Assembly (NCBI GenBank): GCA_900660155.1 | Contig: CABFPE010000311.1 | Coordinates: forward strand, 385,620 to 449,619 | DNA length: 64,000 nucleotides | Origin: Hofstenia miamia | Taxonomy: Eukaryota > Xenacoelomorpha > Acoela > Hofsteniidae | Direction: 5' to 3' | Shown here: positions 46,849 to 57,690 of the stretch, piece by piece | Numbering within the stretch: position 1 is the stretch's first letter | Layout of the letters: each line of letters starts with the position of its first letter | The notes under the pieces: generated by a model | Databases searched by the model: none | Told to the model about the DNA's origin: nothing | The model's input: the letters and a program-made list of their open reading frames with translations, nothing else | Position numbers and translations under genes: made by a program

Positions 46849-49800
46849 TAATCTATATTCATTTGAATTTTTTACAATATTTTACTGATATTTCAAATGA
46901 ATAGCGTCATTAACTACTATGTACAAAAAGAATGAATAATAACAAAAATGAAATAAATAAAAAAACACAGACTAAAAAATTCACTGACTACGGATAGCTT
47001 ACTAATTTCGATTTATTGTATAATCGTTATTATAAAATTTAAATCCTATCCATGATCTACCTGATATAATCTCTTGTTTGAGAAATAATAATTTTAATTC
47101 TTTTTTGAATTTTTTAAGGTTGTCTATTATTTTCATTTCTTTTGGCAATATATTCCAGTTATAAATTGCAGTATTAATAAAGGATTGACTCATGATATTT
47201 TTATTAAATTTAACACGTGAGTAGTTTTTTGTTCGTTTATTTTGCTTCAGACAATCTGTCGAAAATGAGAATGATATCTCGTTGTAGGGTGGTATTTTCT
47301 TTATGAATTTGAAGAAATAAATAATAATATTGTAAATAATTAACTCTTGTGGAAAAAGAATAGATTTAGAAATATATTCTTTTGTTTTAGAAGAGTTTTT
47401 ATTACAAACATTTAATGCCCATTTTAGTTGAACTCGAAGCTTTTTTAACATTTGGCTGTGTACATTAGTATATAAGATATTAGCATAGTTTAAATTACTC
47501 ATAACAAATACATGAAACATTTGAATTACTGCAATTGGGGGTAACTGTTGGGAAACATGGGATATCTTTCTAATACCTATAGCCATTTTTTTAATAATAG
47601 TATTTATTTGCGACGTGAAATTAAGATTTGAATCTATTATTACTCCTAGATATTTAAACTTATTAACAGGTATAAAAGATGAATTATTGAAATTAATTGA
47701 ATAGTCAGAGATGTCCGTTTTTTTCTAAAAGTTTGCATTATGCAAAATTCAGTTTTTTTCGTATTAATACTCAATCTATGCATTTTAAAATAGTTGTTTA
47801 ATTTTATACAATTCGATTCAATAACTTTTACAGTTTTATCTAAGGATTTATTTCCACAGTAAATAGATGTATCATCGGCGTATTGTGTTATTTCACAGTC
47901 CGTAATTTCCCTCATGTCATTCACATAAATATTAAATAGCAGGGGACCTAGTATGGTTCCTTGAGGTACACCATTATTGACAGACAACCAATTTGAAAAA
48001 GTATCATTCAATTTAACTCGCAGAAGTCTATTACTTAAGTAATTAGATATAAGGTGAGCACTGTTAAGAGAAAAACCAATATTTTTTAATTTTCTTATTA
48101 ATATATCATGATATTTCATGGTTAATAGAATCGAATGCTTTTGAAATCAAGACAGGCAATAGCAACAAATTTATTAGAATATATTAATAGTGCTCTCCAT
48201 TTTTCTGTCGTTTGTATAAGTGCGTCTGATGTTGACTATATTGGAATTTTTGAGGGGCCGCTTGACTTGTTTGATTTTAGTTTCTTGATTGCTTTAATTA
48301 CTTCAAAACTTGTTATAAAGCGAAAACCAAATTCAGGGGTGTGCCTATTAGGATTTATTTCCTGGAATTTTGTTTGAGGACCGTCATAATTACCTAGGTT
48401 TGCAAATGTTTTATTTTAAAATTTGGAAATTTAAAAAATCAGAGACGTTTTGTTTCCCATGGGGGTCTAAATTTTTTTCTGTGGGAGAAGATTTTGATTT
48501 GGTACAATTCGAGATTTCGTTAATAAATCTCCATTTACTGTTTTGGTTCGGTAATTTTCTATATTCATTTTTAATATACTCATTGTAAGCTTTACGATTT
48601 TCTATATTAGAAATATTTCTAGCTTTTTTGTATAATGCATAACTTTCAGGAGTACGGGCGTTAGAAAAAAATTACAATTTAAAAACGTGATTTTTTTTGT
48701 TATTAATTTTTTTCAGAAATCGGAAATCCAGGGCTTGTCATTCTTTATGTTTTTGCGAGAATGATTAGTAACAAGGATTTTTTTTCAGGACAATATTCAT
48801 CTAAATAGGATTCAAGAATATCAAGAAAGCTTTTGATCATGTTGCTAGGATCAACCGCAACGTATACAGAAGTCCAAGTTTCACTTGAAAGAGCATTTTT
48901 CAGGTTATCTATATTATCAGACGATTTTTCGCGAATAGTGATCCATTTTTTGGATATTTCAGAGCGTATTTTAGCTTTAGGGAAACTGGCTGATATTATA
49001 CAGTGATCAGAGAATGGACATTCAGAGGAGTAGTATAAGAAATCAAGATTATTTTCGGGCAGTGCAATATAGTCAATCAAAGTTGCACTATTGGCTGCGA
49101 TTCTTGTAGGAATGAAGGCATTTGCCGTTTTTAAATTAAAAGTATTAAAAAAGAGATTAATCGTTTTATTATCACGTTTATTTAAGTAATTTAGGTACCA
49201 ATCACCCATTAACATTAAATCTTTATTTTCTGAGTAGGCCAGTGAAATTTCATTCTCAAGTTGTTCAAAAAATTCATTAGTATTACATTTATTTGGGCAG
49301 TATGAAACATTAATTAATTGCTTTTTAAAAGGTGAATTTNGCCGTTTTTAAATTAAAAGTATTAAAAAAGAGATTAATCGTTTTATTATCACGTTTATTT
49401 AAGTAATTTAGGTTCCAATCACCCATTAATATTAAATCTTTATTTTCTGAGTAGGCCAGTGAAATTTCATTCTCAAGTTGTTCAAAAAATTCATTAGTAT
49501 TACATTTATTTGGACAGCATGAAACATTAATTAATTGCTTTTTAAAAGGTGAATTTTTGATAGGGTTATCAATTTCAACCCAAAGGCTTTCGAATTTTTC
49601 TGAGCTTACTATATCATTTCCGTTGCTTTGGATGAAATGATTTCGGATTGAGCTCGAGTACCCCGCCCCCCTTGCTTTTACCGAGTATATTACAATGATT
49701 TCTATCTTTTCTGAATAATTTATATAGATTATTGTTATCTGACCAGATAATGTTCGCGACAAAACAGGGAACTGTTTTGTCATAGCAACAGCAGGTAAAT

Positions 49801-49870
49801 GGATAAAGTTTTAGATGGTTTTTGAGAGTAGTATCCAAAATTGCTTGCCTGCTTAAGCTGTTAAAAGCAT
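46849..49870 (-). mobile_element. LINE family A, longest copy: endonuclease and reverse transcriptase, (TTATC)n tail
   Basis: Read from right to left on the minus strand. Endonuclease: FRKDRNHCNI with GGGVLEL, LMGDWNLNYLNKRD, SATLIDYIALPEN and PFSDHCIIS. The reverse transcriptase has NNGVPQGTILGPLLFNIYVN and ITQYADDTSIYCGN (the YADD catalytic pair), then the thumb and C-terminus IGIRKISHVSQQLPPI, MSNLNYANILYTN and GRSWIGFKFYNNDYTI. The ORF is split by frame changes near 47610, 48125 and 48740. The n at 49340 duplicates 216 bp inside the endonuclease (49124-49339 and 49341-49556). It is 5'-truncated near 49870. Family: CR1/Jockey group. Confidence 0.9.
49340..49340. other. Assembly join (single n) with duplicated flanks
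   Basis: 49124-49339 recurs as 49341-49556 with a few substitutions, which look allelic. Confidence 0.88.
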
Positions 49871-49899
49871 TTTAATAGTCAATTTTAGCATGACATTGC

Positions 49900-50700
49900 T
49901 ATCAGAAAGAGTTATTGCTGATGTGTATGATCAAATGATGTGAACTGCAGCTTCGGCTCTTTGGCAGTGTTGTAACCCAGCTGGATTTACCAAATTCCCT
50001 CTTCCTCTCAGATGCAACACACTTCAAGGCACACTTAGCTATAAGACGACGCAGTGTGTTTCCTACTGCTATGGGCGGTAACCTCGTACTTTCTTTTTAA
50101 GAGCAAACAAATTAGCTCCGAAAAAAACGATCGAATGAGCTTTGGAACCTTACCAGATAGAATTACATTAACAAATTCCGTGAGAGCAACACAAAGATTG
50201 ATTGCTGCTGTTTCATTGTCCTCTGTAACCAGGTCTTTCAGTAATTGTGGTCTTAGTTGATCAGGTCCACCAGCTGAGCCTGAGGGAAACGAGATCAAGC
50301 ACTTTTGACAAGGACTGTGCTCATTAAGTAAGATTTACACTTGGAAATGGCAGCCACTGTGGGTCTGCTGCATGGGTGTTTTCTTCTCATCTCTGAAACT
50401 ATTTCGTCTGTTGGCTCAGCAATACAGTCGAATGATGAAATAAGTCTTACTGCGCCTTTAACGTCGAACTCCTCTAACTTGTTTTGTACACGTTTAGGAA
50501 AATCCAAATTCCTAAAACATTTGAATTTACGTTTTGAAGGAGTAAAATTTTGGAATTCAGAAAATCTATAATGACTACACTTCTCAGCAAAACCTTTTGG
50601 CTTCCTATTCTTGCCTCCTCGTCGCTCAGAGATGAGGTATATCTTAGGGAATGCTAGAAGAAGTGTCCAGTTCTTGATATCTTCGGGGTTGTTTGTAACA
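49900..50700 (-). mobile_element. LINE family D, N-terminal half of the RT ORF
   Basis: The minus strand encodes NLDFPKRVQNKLEEFDVKGA and VRLISSFDCIAEPTDEI. A frame change follows, then ISFPSGSAGGPDQLRPQLLK and LTEFVNVILSGKVPKLIRSF. These are the conserved pre-finger and finger blocks of a non-LTR RT family whose hallmark is F-P-x-G-S-x-G-G-P-D-x-L-R-P-Q. Weaker continuation is visible down to about 49900. The C-terminal half of the same family lies at 53264-53850, also on the minus strand. Confidence 0.75.
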
Positions 50701-50819
50701 TTTTTTATGAGAGATTTGTTTTTAATCTAATGTAGCTCATAATATGAAGGAATAAGTTCATTTATACTTTAGATGAGTGGAGTTCAAGAATATTGAACTA
50801 ATGCTAACTTGTCTTAAAT

Positions 50820-50940
50820 TATGCAGTTTAGGCGGTTGTGATTATGGAATTGGTATTATAGCATTAATATCATCAGCATAGGCAACACATTGACAGTAGT
50901 AAAGAAAGGCAGGGTAGTATATATGTAGTTTTCTAATAAT
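50820..50940 (-). mobile_element. Short LINE RT fragment with YADD box
   Basis: The minus strand at about 50900-50855 reads YCQCVAYADDINAII, the catalytic YADD of a LINE reverse transcriptase. The surrounding reading is too short to assign a family. Confidence 0.5.
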
Positions 50941-51152
50941 AATCAGTTTTTAATAACTTTTTACACTTTTCTATTGATTTTGATAAGAAAAAAAAGCGTT
51001 TTTTAGAAATTCAGGCTTTTACGGCCACGGGGTAAAAAACTACGGTCATACCCGTATTCAATTATACCCCTTTTTAAACTATGCACCAATATGTTTTTGA
51101 GCAATTTTTTGCATGAAATTCAGTGCTTCTAATTTTAATTACACCCTATTTT

Positions 51153-51153
51153 N
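51153..51153. other. Assembly join (single n)
   Basis: No duplicated flank was seen. The n cuts the SGNH-like frame. Confidence 0.7.
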
Positions 51154-51755
51154 TTCGTACGTTTGCGGGTGCGGGGCGTAGCGTCCTTGATTAATCGTTG
51201 CTGGTGAGTACAAGGTACGTGATTGTCGGTGATGTTGCGGTGGCATACGTGTATTCGCTGGTCGATATGATTGATAAGAATTAAGTGACTTTGGCGGCAA
51301 AATTGAGTGGCCGTAGATGAAAGGATGCTTTGCATTTGCAAAATAGCTTTTAATGCATCGTGCTAATATAGCATATCCAGATTCAAGAGAATTGAATTCC
51401 TCCTCGTGTAAATAGATCCGCATCGACATGCGCACCCTTGTAAAAATAACGGTTATTTTCGAAGATCTTGTACTGCAAATTTTTTGCATTTTGATGAAAT
51501 AATACATTGACTTCCGATGACATTTTATTAAACGTTTTAATATATGGAAATGGTGCGAGTTCGCCCAATGTAATTTCTGCGTTTCGAAAGGAATGGCGTG
51601 TGGCAGTAATCAATTTTTCGAAAAGTGGTGTAAAATTCTTGTTCGATTGCATGACGTCGTTTCCTCCAGCAGTTATCAACATCTTGTTTATATTGTTCCT
51701 TTGTGGGTATTGATAAATTATGTTTGAAATCAAACTTTACATTACAATAAAACAA
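51154..51755 (-). CDS. SGNH/GDSL hydrolase-like ORF, probably LINE ORF1
   Basis: The minus strand encodes INKMLITAGGNDVMQSN, FEKLITATRHSFRNAEITLG and ELAPFPYIKTFNKMSSEVNV. After one frame change near 51390 it continues LESGYAILARCIKSYF. GGND matches block III of SGNH hydrolases, the I-x-L-G-E-L-x-P segment their following strand, and a late D-x-x-x(8-12)-G-x-x-x-L-A their last block. Esterase-like domains of this kind are known in the first ORF of some CR1/L2 LINEs. With LINE fragments on both sides that is the likeliest origin. The tail after the domain is rich in Gln, Pro and Arg. A host or other mobile origin is not excluded. Confidence 0.5.
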
Positions 51756-52890
51756 AAGGAGGAGGTGTAATGTTCCTAATTGATAAAAAATTAAAACCTA
51801 AACTTCAGAAAAACATTTCAACCAATAACACATGAAAGTCTTTGGGTTGACATCCAAGACCCGCTTAATTATAATAGAAGACAGCCTCTGAATATATCAT
51901 ATTGTCCAAACAAAGCTCATTCGAACAAATCCTTTGCACAAATCGAAAATGAAATTATTACATCATTAAGTCATAACACAAATATAGTGTTAATGGACGA
52001 CTGGAATTTGAACTTTTTAAAAATAACTGAAAAATCTAGGCTACAAAATTTCCTTTCAACTTTCAACATTTTACTAATAAATCAATGCATTCCATCCAGA
52101 ATTCCTGCAAATAGCCAAACCTTGATTGATTATTTTATAGTCTCAGAAAATGAATCCTTATATAAATACATTTGTTCTGAATTTCCCTACTCTGACCATT
52201 GCTTTATAATAACTTATTCTAATAAGCAAAAAATTAACAACCCAACTAAATCTTGGATAAAAATAAGCGAAAAACCAGAAGAAAATGTCTTAAAACTTAT
52301 AAATAATTTCAAAATCAAAATTGGAGTAGAATTTACTCTTCACAAACACCGAAGGAAATGTTTAGCAACTTTAATAAAATTCTTTTATTCTATTTAGATA
52401 TTTGTTGCTCTGAAAGGAAAATTTTTACCCTAAAAAAATTTGATAATGTGTCTAAAAAGGTTTCTAATCCATGGATTGATACAAAATGATTAGAGTTAAT
52501 TGAGCAGAAGAAATCTAAATGGAAGGAATACAAAAATTCTGCAACTGCAAACAATTATAACGGGCTATAAAAATAGCAGTTAATCATATATATAACAGAA
52601 ATACAGAAATCAAGAAATTAACAAAAACTTTTATAAATCCAAAATGCATTATTTATAAAAATATATTAACTACTTTTTTAAAAATATTTAATAATATTGT
52701 TCCATACCACAAATCCAACTTTCTATTTTAAAATATTGCTTAGACATAATCATAGAACCCTAAAAATTAGGCCTCTTCCATATAACAAGAAATTCATTTC
52801 TCAACACATCAATAAATATATGGAATAATTTACCTAAATCTATAAAACAAATAAATAAATTTTTTATTAATCAACGCTTAATAACATAAA
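51735..52890 (+). mobile_element. LINE family E, internally deleted
   Basis: On the plus strand KTKGGGVMF, then LMDDWNLNFLK, NSQTLIDYFIVSEN and PYSDHCFIITYSN represent the endonuclease of a LINE related to family A. From about 52650 the C-terminal end follows (TLKIRPLPYNKKF, SINIWNNLPKSIKQI, a stop near 52888). The reverse transcriptase palm is missing between them, so this is an internally deleted copy with extra frame changes. Confidence 0.75.
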
Positions 52891-53132
52891 GTTCATCAAA
52901 TAATGAACACATAAGTACAGATGAATTTCAAAAAAAGCGCATGTTAAAACCAATATCAAGAAGCTTTTTTTCTACAGGAATATATGAGGCAACTTCCAAT
53001 TCATCAGTTAATTCCACAATGCCAACATTAAAACGATCTTAACTTGATTTAAAATCACAGCATCTTCAGGCTAGAAACGAATGTGATTGGCAATCATTTA
53101 CTTCAATAACTACCGACACATGCAACCCTTTT

Positions 53133-53252
53133 TTAGCCAAATATGTCTTCTATACTTCTTTTCTCACCAGAAAACCACTGAATGTTATCCGCGATCAAAT
53201 GTCGATTAGCACAACCTGGACAAGTCGCAATGACAACACCTTCGACATAAAC
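53133..53252 (-). CDS. DNLZ: Orphan exon of a DNL-type zinc-finger protein (DNLZ/Tim15/Hep1-like)
   Basis: The minus-strand frame reads [20 protein letters not shown], then [19 protein letters not shown] and stop (53135-53133). CPGC-x3-HLIADN-x2-WF is the signature of the DNL zinc finger of Tim15/Hep1/DNLZ, a mitochondrial chaperone that keeps mtHsp70 soluble, and G-V-V-I-x-x-CPGC is also conserved. A plausible acceptor TAAACAG|GTT precedes it (53253 side). The first Cys pair (usually Y-T-C-x-x-C) should be on an upstream exon, but the sequence to the right is LINE D and no such exon was found. It is either the last exon of a real gene whose intron has been invaded, or a captured or pseudogene fragment. 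Confidence 0.75.
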   Translation of the reverse strand, partial: VYVEGVVIATCPGCANRHLIADNIQWFSGEKRSIEDIFG

Positions 53253-53263
53253 CTGTTTAGAAA

Positions 53264-53850
53264 TTACAACAAAGTAAAGATTTCGTCCATGCGTTCTTGT
53301 TTATCTAAAGTCCCTAGTACACAAGCGGCATTATGTTGAATAATTATCGATGTTATTGATTGATACAGAAATTCTTTTGCACGTTTATCGCCAGATATAT
53401 TTACAAGTTTTCTCCTAGATCTTTCAAAAAACTTTTCGTCGAAGGTCCGCAATTTCCTTGAGTATCGAAAGCAAGGGGTTGGAACAAGTAGCCGCTATTG
53501 GATATTTCGGTATACTTTGCAGCTTTGCGTTCCTCGGCCTCTTTGATATGATTAACGTCCCGACAAATGCGACTAGGCGCCAGTGAATCCACAACGGTGA
53601 CGTCCCACACGAGAGATTGTCCGCGAGACCAGGGTATTAAGGTCATTCCGTCTGGTCGTTTCCCATCGCTTCGACATAAACCTGGTGGCTCTAAAACAGA
53701 ATTGTAACCGGCAGTACCTATTGTGCGTTTAAAAAAATCATTTAGGTGACTATGTCGGCTAAACCTGCCAGCACTCTTCTTGCAAGATAACCCATGGGTA
53801 CCTAATTCATCAACAGGTGTTTCACATGAACAAACATGTTTTTCACAAAT
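53264..53850 (-). mobile_element. LINE family D, C-terminal half
   Basis: The minus strand encodes CEKHVCSCETPVDELGTHGL and SCKKSAGRFSRHSHLNDFFK, then GLCRSDGKRPDG, MTLIPWSRGQSLVWDVTVVD, SLAPSRI and FQPLAFDTQG. After a frame change it reads FLYQSITSIIIQHNAACVLG and [12 protein letters not shown], then a stop at about 53262. The C-x-C...G-x-H-G-L-S-C-K zinc-binding box and W-D-V-T-V-V-D-S-L-A are typical of the family. The ORF ends only about 10 nt before the DNLZ-type exon begins. Confidence 0.85.
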
Positions 53851-54150
53851 AAATTAAGAGTATTCAAAAACGAAATTAAAAAATACTTCTGTAGTTATAC
53901 AAAGAAAAGGCTTGAATACAAATGGCGAGGTTTTAAATTTTACAGTAGTGATTATTCAATAGACCGCATCTAACCTAAATTCGCCATAGACCAAGCTAGT
54001 AATTGAAACTATTTTTGTAAATATTATTTTGTGTGTGTTTTGTTCCTTTATTTCTATTGTTTGACGCTACTTAGTGTTGTAAACAGTATTTTATATTGTA
54101 AAAAGCAACTCTACATATAGATATTTCATTTCATTTAATTTCATTTATAT
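53850..54150 (+). mobile_element. LINE 3' end, plus strand, (ATTTC)n tail
   Basis: The plus strand reads EIKKYFCSYTKKRLEYKWRG then FKFYSSDYSIDRI and stop (near 53970). This is the same C-terminal ending as family A (..GRSWIGFKFYNNDYTI). A 3' untranslated region of about 150 bp follows and ends in TTTCATTTCATTTAATTTCA. It may be the true 3' end of the family E copy, separated from it by the LINE D/DNLZ segment. Confidence 0.65.
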
Positions 54151-54344
54151 AGAGTTTATAAATGTAACCAAGAAACAAACATTTACTGTGATAACTAAGC
54201 TCATATGAAAAAAGTTGCATTATTTATATTATTAATAAGTTTGTAAATTTAATACATGTATTTAAACATGCGAATTTAAGCATATGTTGTAAAAATTTTT
54301 TTATGAGTTTCTTCATAATTTGAACAAATATCAAAGATCCACTG

Positions 54345-54391
54345 CAGACTTGTCAACGAGCCGAGCCGAGCCGAGCTTGAGCACAGTATTT
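54345..54391 (-). mobile_element. hAT-type MITE, one end of a split copy
   Basis: CAGACTTGTCAACGAGCC followed by GAGCCGAGCCGAGCTTGAGC and about 10 further bases, cut off by a (GATAA)n LINE tail. It is in the opposite orientation to the copy at 30758 and complements the fragment at 57168-57439. Confidence 0.88.
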
Positions 54392-54526
54392 GATAAGATA
54401 AGATAAGATAAGATTAATCTATATTCATTTGAATTTTTTACAATATTTTACTGATATTTCAAATGAATAGCGTCATTAACTACTATGTACAAAAAGAATG
54501 AATAATAACAAAAATGAAATAAATAA
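54391..54526 (-). mobile_element. LINE family A 3' untranslated end
   Basis: (GATAA)n then TTAATCTATATTCATTTGAA and about 100 bp identical or nearly so to 46849-46970, stopped by n54527. Confidence 0.88.
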
Positions 54527-54527
54527 N
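54527..54527. other. Assembly join (single n) inside repeated sequence
   Basis: Lies in the LINE A 3' region, which occurs three times in the window, so a repeat-driven misjoin is possible. Confidence 0.75.
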
Positions 54528-55507
54528 GTTAGCCACACAGCAATTATTGACGGTCTATCTAGATTGAATCCTCCCATCAATCCTCATATTATGAAGTGGT
54601 ATACCAGTTTCCTCACCAGAAGAAGCCACTTCACCACTATAAATGGCCAACATTCTGCAGTTCGTTACATTGAACTTGGAGTTCCTCAAGGAACCATCAG
54701 TGGTCCTGTTTTTTAACTGTGCTGTTGATAACACATATCAAATAGAAGACACAGCGAACTTCTCAATATCAGCTTTTGCTGACAATAATACTCTTATTGT
54801 ACTTGGCTTGTACGATGTTGGAGACAAAAGCAATTTCGTAATCAATTCTCTTGAGGCTCATTTTTTATCCAAGAACCTTCATTTTAATCATAGCAAGACG
54901 AATGAACTTCTCATTAACTTTGGTCAAAGCTCTGTCCCTGAGTTGCAAGATATCACACAACAATCTGTATTGAAATTGCTTGGTGTGTACTTTGACAAGG
55001 CACTTTGATTTTCTCATCACATCAGAAGCATGACTAAAAAAGCTACTAGTTAGTTGTATTTATTGCTGAAACATCTTGGATTTAGCCAATATGAACTACA
55101 AATACTATACTATGCATTAGTTATGCCTTCACAAACATATTGTTGTTCAGTTTGGGGAGGTACGTCAAAATCCCTTATGCTGCTCTTAGATAAAGTTCAG
55201 AAAAAAGCTTTACGCCTTAAAATTATATCAAATTATACCCCTATTGAAAAAATCATAACCAAAGTTGATAATAGACTTCTGAGAATCATGTGCTGCAAGA
55301 TATTCTGCCTCAAAGCTCACATTATGGAGATAGTCGACTGCGTGAGAGGCTCCCTGGAGTAATAAAAACCAACTCTGAACGAGAACTTTCTCTATTTCCA
55401 TATCGGCTCCTTCGTGGAATGAAAATCTAGCATTTCTATAACTTAAATAGATGTTTTTATCAAATTTAAAATAAAAGTTTATTATTGTTATTATTATTAT
55501 TATTATT
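54528..55507 (+). mobile_element. LINE family F, RT fragment with (TTA)n tail
   Basis: The plus strand encodes HTAIIDGLSRLNPPINPHIM, WYTSFLTRRSHFTTINGQHS and ELGVPQGTISGPVF. After a frame change it reads FSISAFADNNTLIVLG (the YADD site, here FADN) and NHSKTNELLINFG. The thumb follows (LLLKHLGFSQYELQILYYAL, TYCCSVWGG, LLLDKVQKKALRLK). This matches L2/CR1-like LINEs. It ends in TTATTGTTATTATTATTATT, a microsatellite tail, so the 3' end is intact while the 5' part is lost at the n. Confidence 0.85.
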
Positions 55508-56165
55508 TAAAAAAACATCGTTTCATTTTGGAATTTACAAAATTGCCTAAATGTGAAATAGTTTTAATTCCCATTGATATTTTGCGTAATACTATGCGTA
55601 TGTGACTTGAATTGTTTAATTTATTGTCAGTTGTTACTCCAAGATATTTGAAAGTTACAACTTGAGCAATTTTTGACACCGAAAAATATAAAATGTGTGA
55701 TTGATTATCATTGTGAAAAGGAGACATACCGCAGAATTCTGTTTTAGAGGGATTTACAGTTAAATGGTGCATATTAAAATATTTTAGCAGTCACAGATTG
55801 ACTTCAAACTTACTAATTGATGCTTCTATTTGATTATCATGTGTGTGTGTATATAGACGTGTCTGCACTACTGCACTATTCCACAACCATTGCTTAAATT
55901 ACCATTCAAATCATTTACAAACAAAGAGAAAAATAGAGGCCCTAAAATAGAACCTTGTGGAACATCTTTGTAAGTTTTACCCCAGTTAGAAAATATACCA
56001 TTTACTTTTACTCTGAAAACGATCACTTAAGTAGGACCTTACTAAATTTATACTATTAGAGTCGAAACTAATGTATTCTAGCTTTTTAAGAAGAATATAG
56101 TGATCAATGGAATCAACTGCTTTTGACAAAACGATAGAAGCAATTGTGACAAAATTGTTATTATC
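55508..56165 (-). mobile_element. LINE family C, RT fragment
   Basis: The minus strand reads ASIVLSKAVDSIDHYILLKK, then DVPQGSILGPLFFSLFVNDL and LTVNPSKTEFCGM with FKYLGVTTDNKLNNSSH: palm, VPQGSILGP and thumb of a CR1/Jockey-like LINE. It has several frame changes and no intact 3' end. It is sandwiched between the (TTA)n tail of family F and the tail of a family A copy. Confidence 0.8.
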
Positions 56166-57167
56166 GAGATAAGATAAGATAATCTATATTCATTTGAATT
56201 TTTTACAATATTTTACTGATATTTCAAATGAATAGCGTCATTAACTACTATGTACAAAAAGAATGAATAATAACAAAAATAAAAATAAATAAAAAACACT
56301 GACTAAAAAATACACTGACTACGGATAGCTTACTAATTTCGATTTATTGTATAATCGTTATTATAAAATTTAAATCCTATCCATGATCTACCTGATATAA
56401 TCTCTTGTTTGAGAAATAATAATTTTAATTCTTTTTTTAATTTTTTAAGGTTGTCTATTATTTTCATTTCTTTTGGCAATATATTCCAGTTATAAATTGC
56501 TGTATTAATAAAGGATTGACTCATGATATTTTTATTAAATTTAAAACGTGAGTAGCTTTTTGTTCGTTTATTTTGCTTCAGACAATCTGTCGAAAATGAG
56601 AATGATATCTCGTTGTAGGGTGGTATTTTCTTTATGAAATTGAAGAAATAAATAATAATATTGTAAATAATTAACTCTTGTGGAAAAAGAATAGATTTAG
56701 AAATATATTCTTTTGTTTTAGAAGAGTTTTTATTACAAACATTTAATGCCCATTTTAGTTGAACTCGAAGCTTTTTTAACATTTGGCTGTGTACATTAGT
56801 ATATAAGATATTAGCATAGTTTAAATTACTCATAACAAATGCATGAAACATTTGAATTACTGCAATTGGGGGTAACTGTTGGGAAACATGGGATATCTTT
56901 CTAATACCTATAGCCATTTTTTTAGTAATTGTATTTATTTGCGACCGGAAATTAAAGATTTGAATCTATTATACTCCTAGATATTTAAACTTATTAACAG
57001 GAATTTTGTTTGAGGACCGTCATAATTGCCTAGGTTTGCAAATGTTTGATTTAAAATATTGGAAATTTAAAAATCAGAGACGTATTGATTTCCATCGGGG
57101 TCTACAATTTTAATTTGGTACAATTCGAGATTTCGTTAATCAATCTCCATTTACTCTTTTGGTTCGG
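56166..57167 (-). mobile_element. LINE family A, internally deleted and 5'-truncated copy
   Basis: It starts with the (GATAA)n tail and carries the same C-terminal frame as the long copy (56917-56333, IGIRKISHVSQQLPPI to NNDYTINRN). At about 57002 it jumps from the equivalent of 47671 to the equivalent of 48365, so about 690 bp holding the RT palm are missing. Its 5' end stops at the hAT MITE sequence. Confidence 0.88.
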
Positions 57168-57439
57168 ATATACAAAGGGCTCAAAACGAGCCTATTTTAG
57201 GCAAAGCAAAATTATAGTTCTGCATGTTAATTTGATTATGGAGATTTTCCTTATTTTTTGCACTCAGTAGGCCTTTCCTATAATCTTATTTAAGAAATGT
57301 TTATTAAATAATAGGAAGAGCTATGTAAAAATTCTTTGAGCACAATATTTTTAAAAAAATTACCGAGCTAAAACGAGCCTTACACAAAATTTAAACAGTC
57401 CGAGCCGAGCTTGGAAATGTCGGCTCGTTGACAAGTTTG
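57168..57439 (-). mobile_element. hAT-type MITE, other end of the split copy
   Basis: From GATATACAAAGGGCTCAAAA to the end GGCTCGTTGACAAGTTTG. The flanking octamer ATCCTATG (57440-57447) agrees at 6 of 8 positions with ATCCACTG left of 54345, supporting one original insertion. Confidence 0.85.
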
Positions 57440-57690
57440 ATCCTATGCATTGAACCGTGGATAAAGGATCTTTTATAGCTTATTGGAGATATTGCCCGTC
57501 TGTTGGAGATTTTTGTCCGTCTGTTTTCTAAACATGTTTACAACAAAGTTTCCACTTTTATCGAATAATATTGACATTTAAAAAATTTAATTAGTTGTTA
57601 AATTTCTCTTCGATTGTAAATTGAATTTTTTCATCTAAATTGTTTATTTCCTTAGTATATTTTCTGATTCTAGATTAGTTACTAGACCGA
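57440..57690. other. AT-rich DNA, nothing recognised
   Basis: No element ends or frames assignable. Confidence 0.5.

Noticed and set aside
48135-48588. Plus-strand ORFs
   Set aside because: Antisense shadows of the degenerate part of LINE A between RT and endonuclease.
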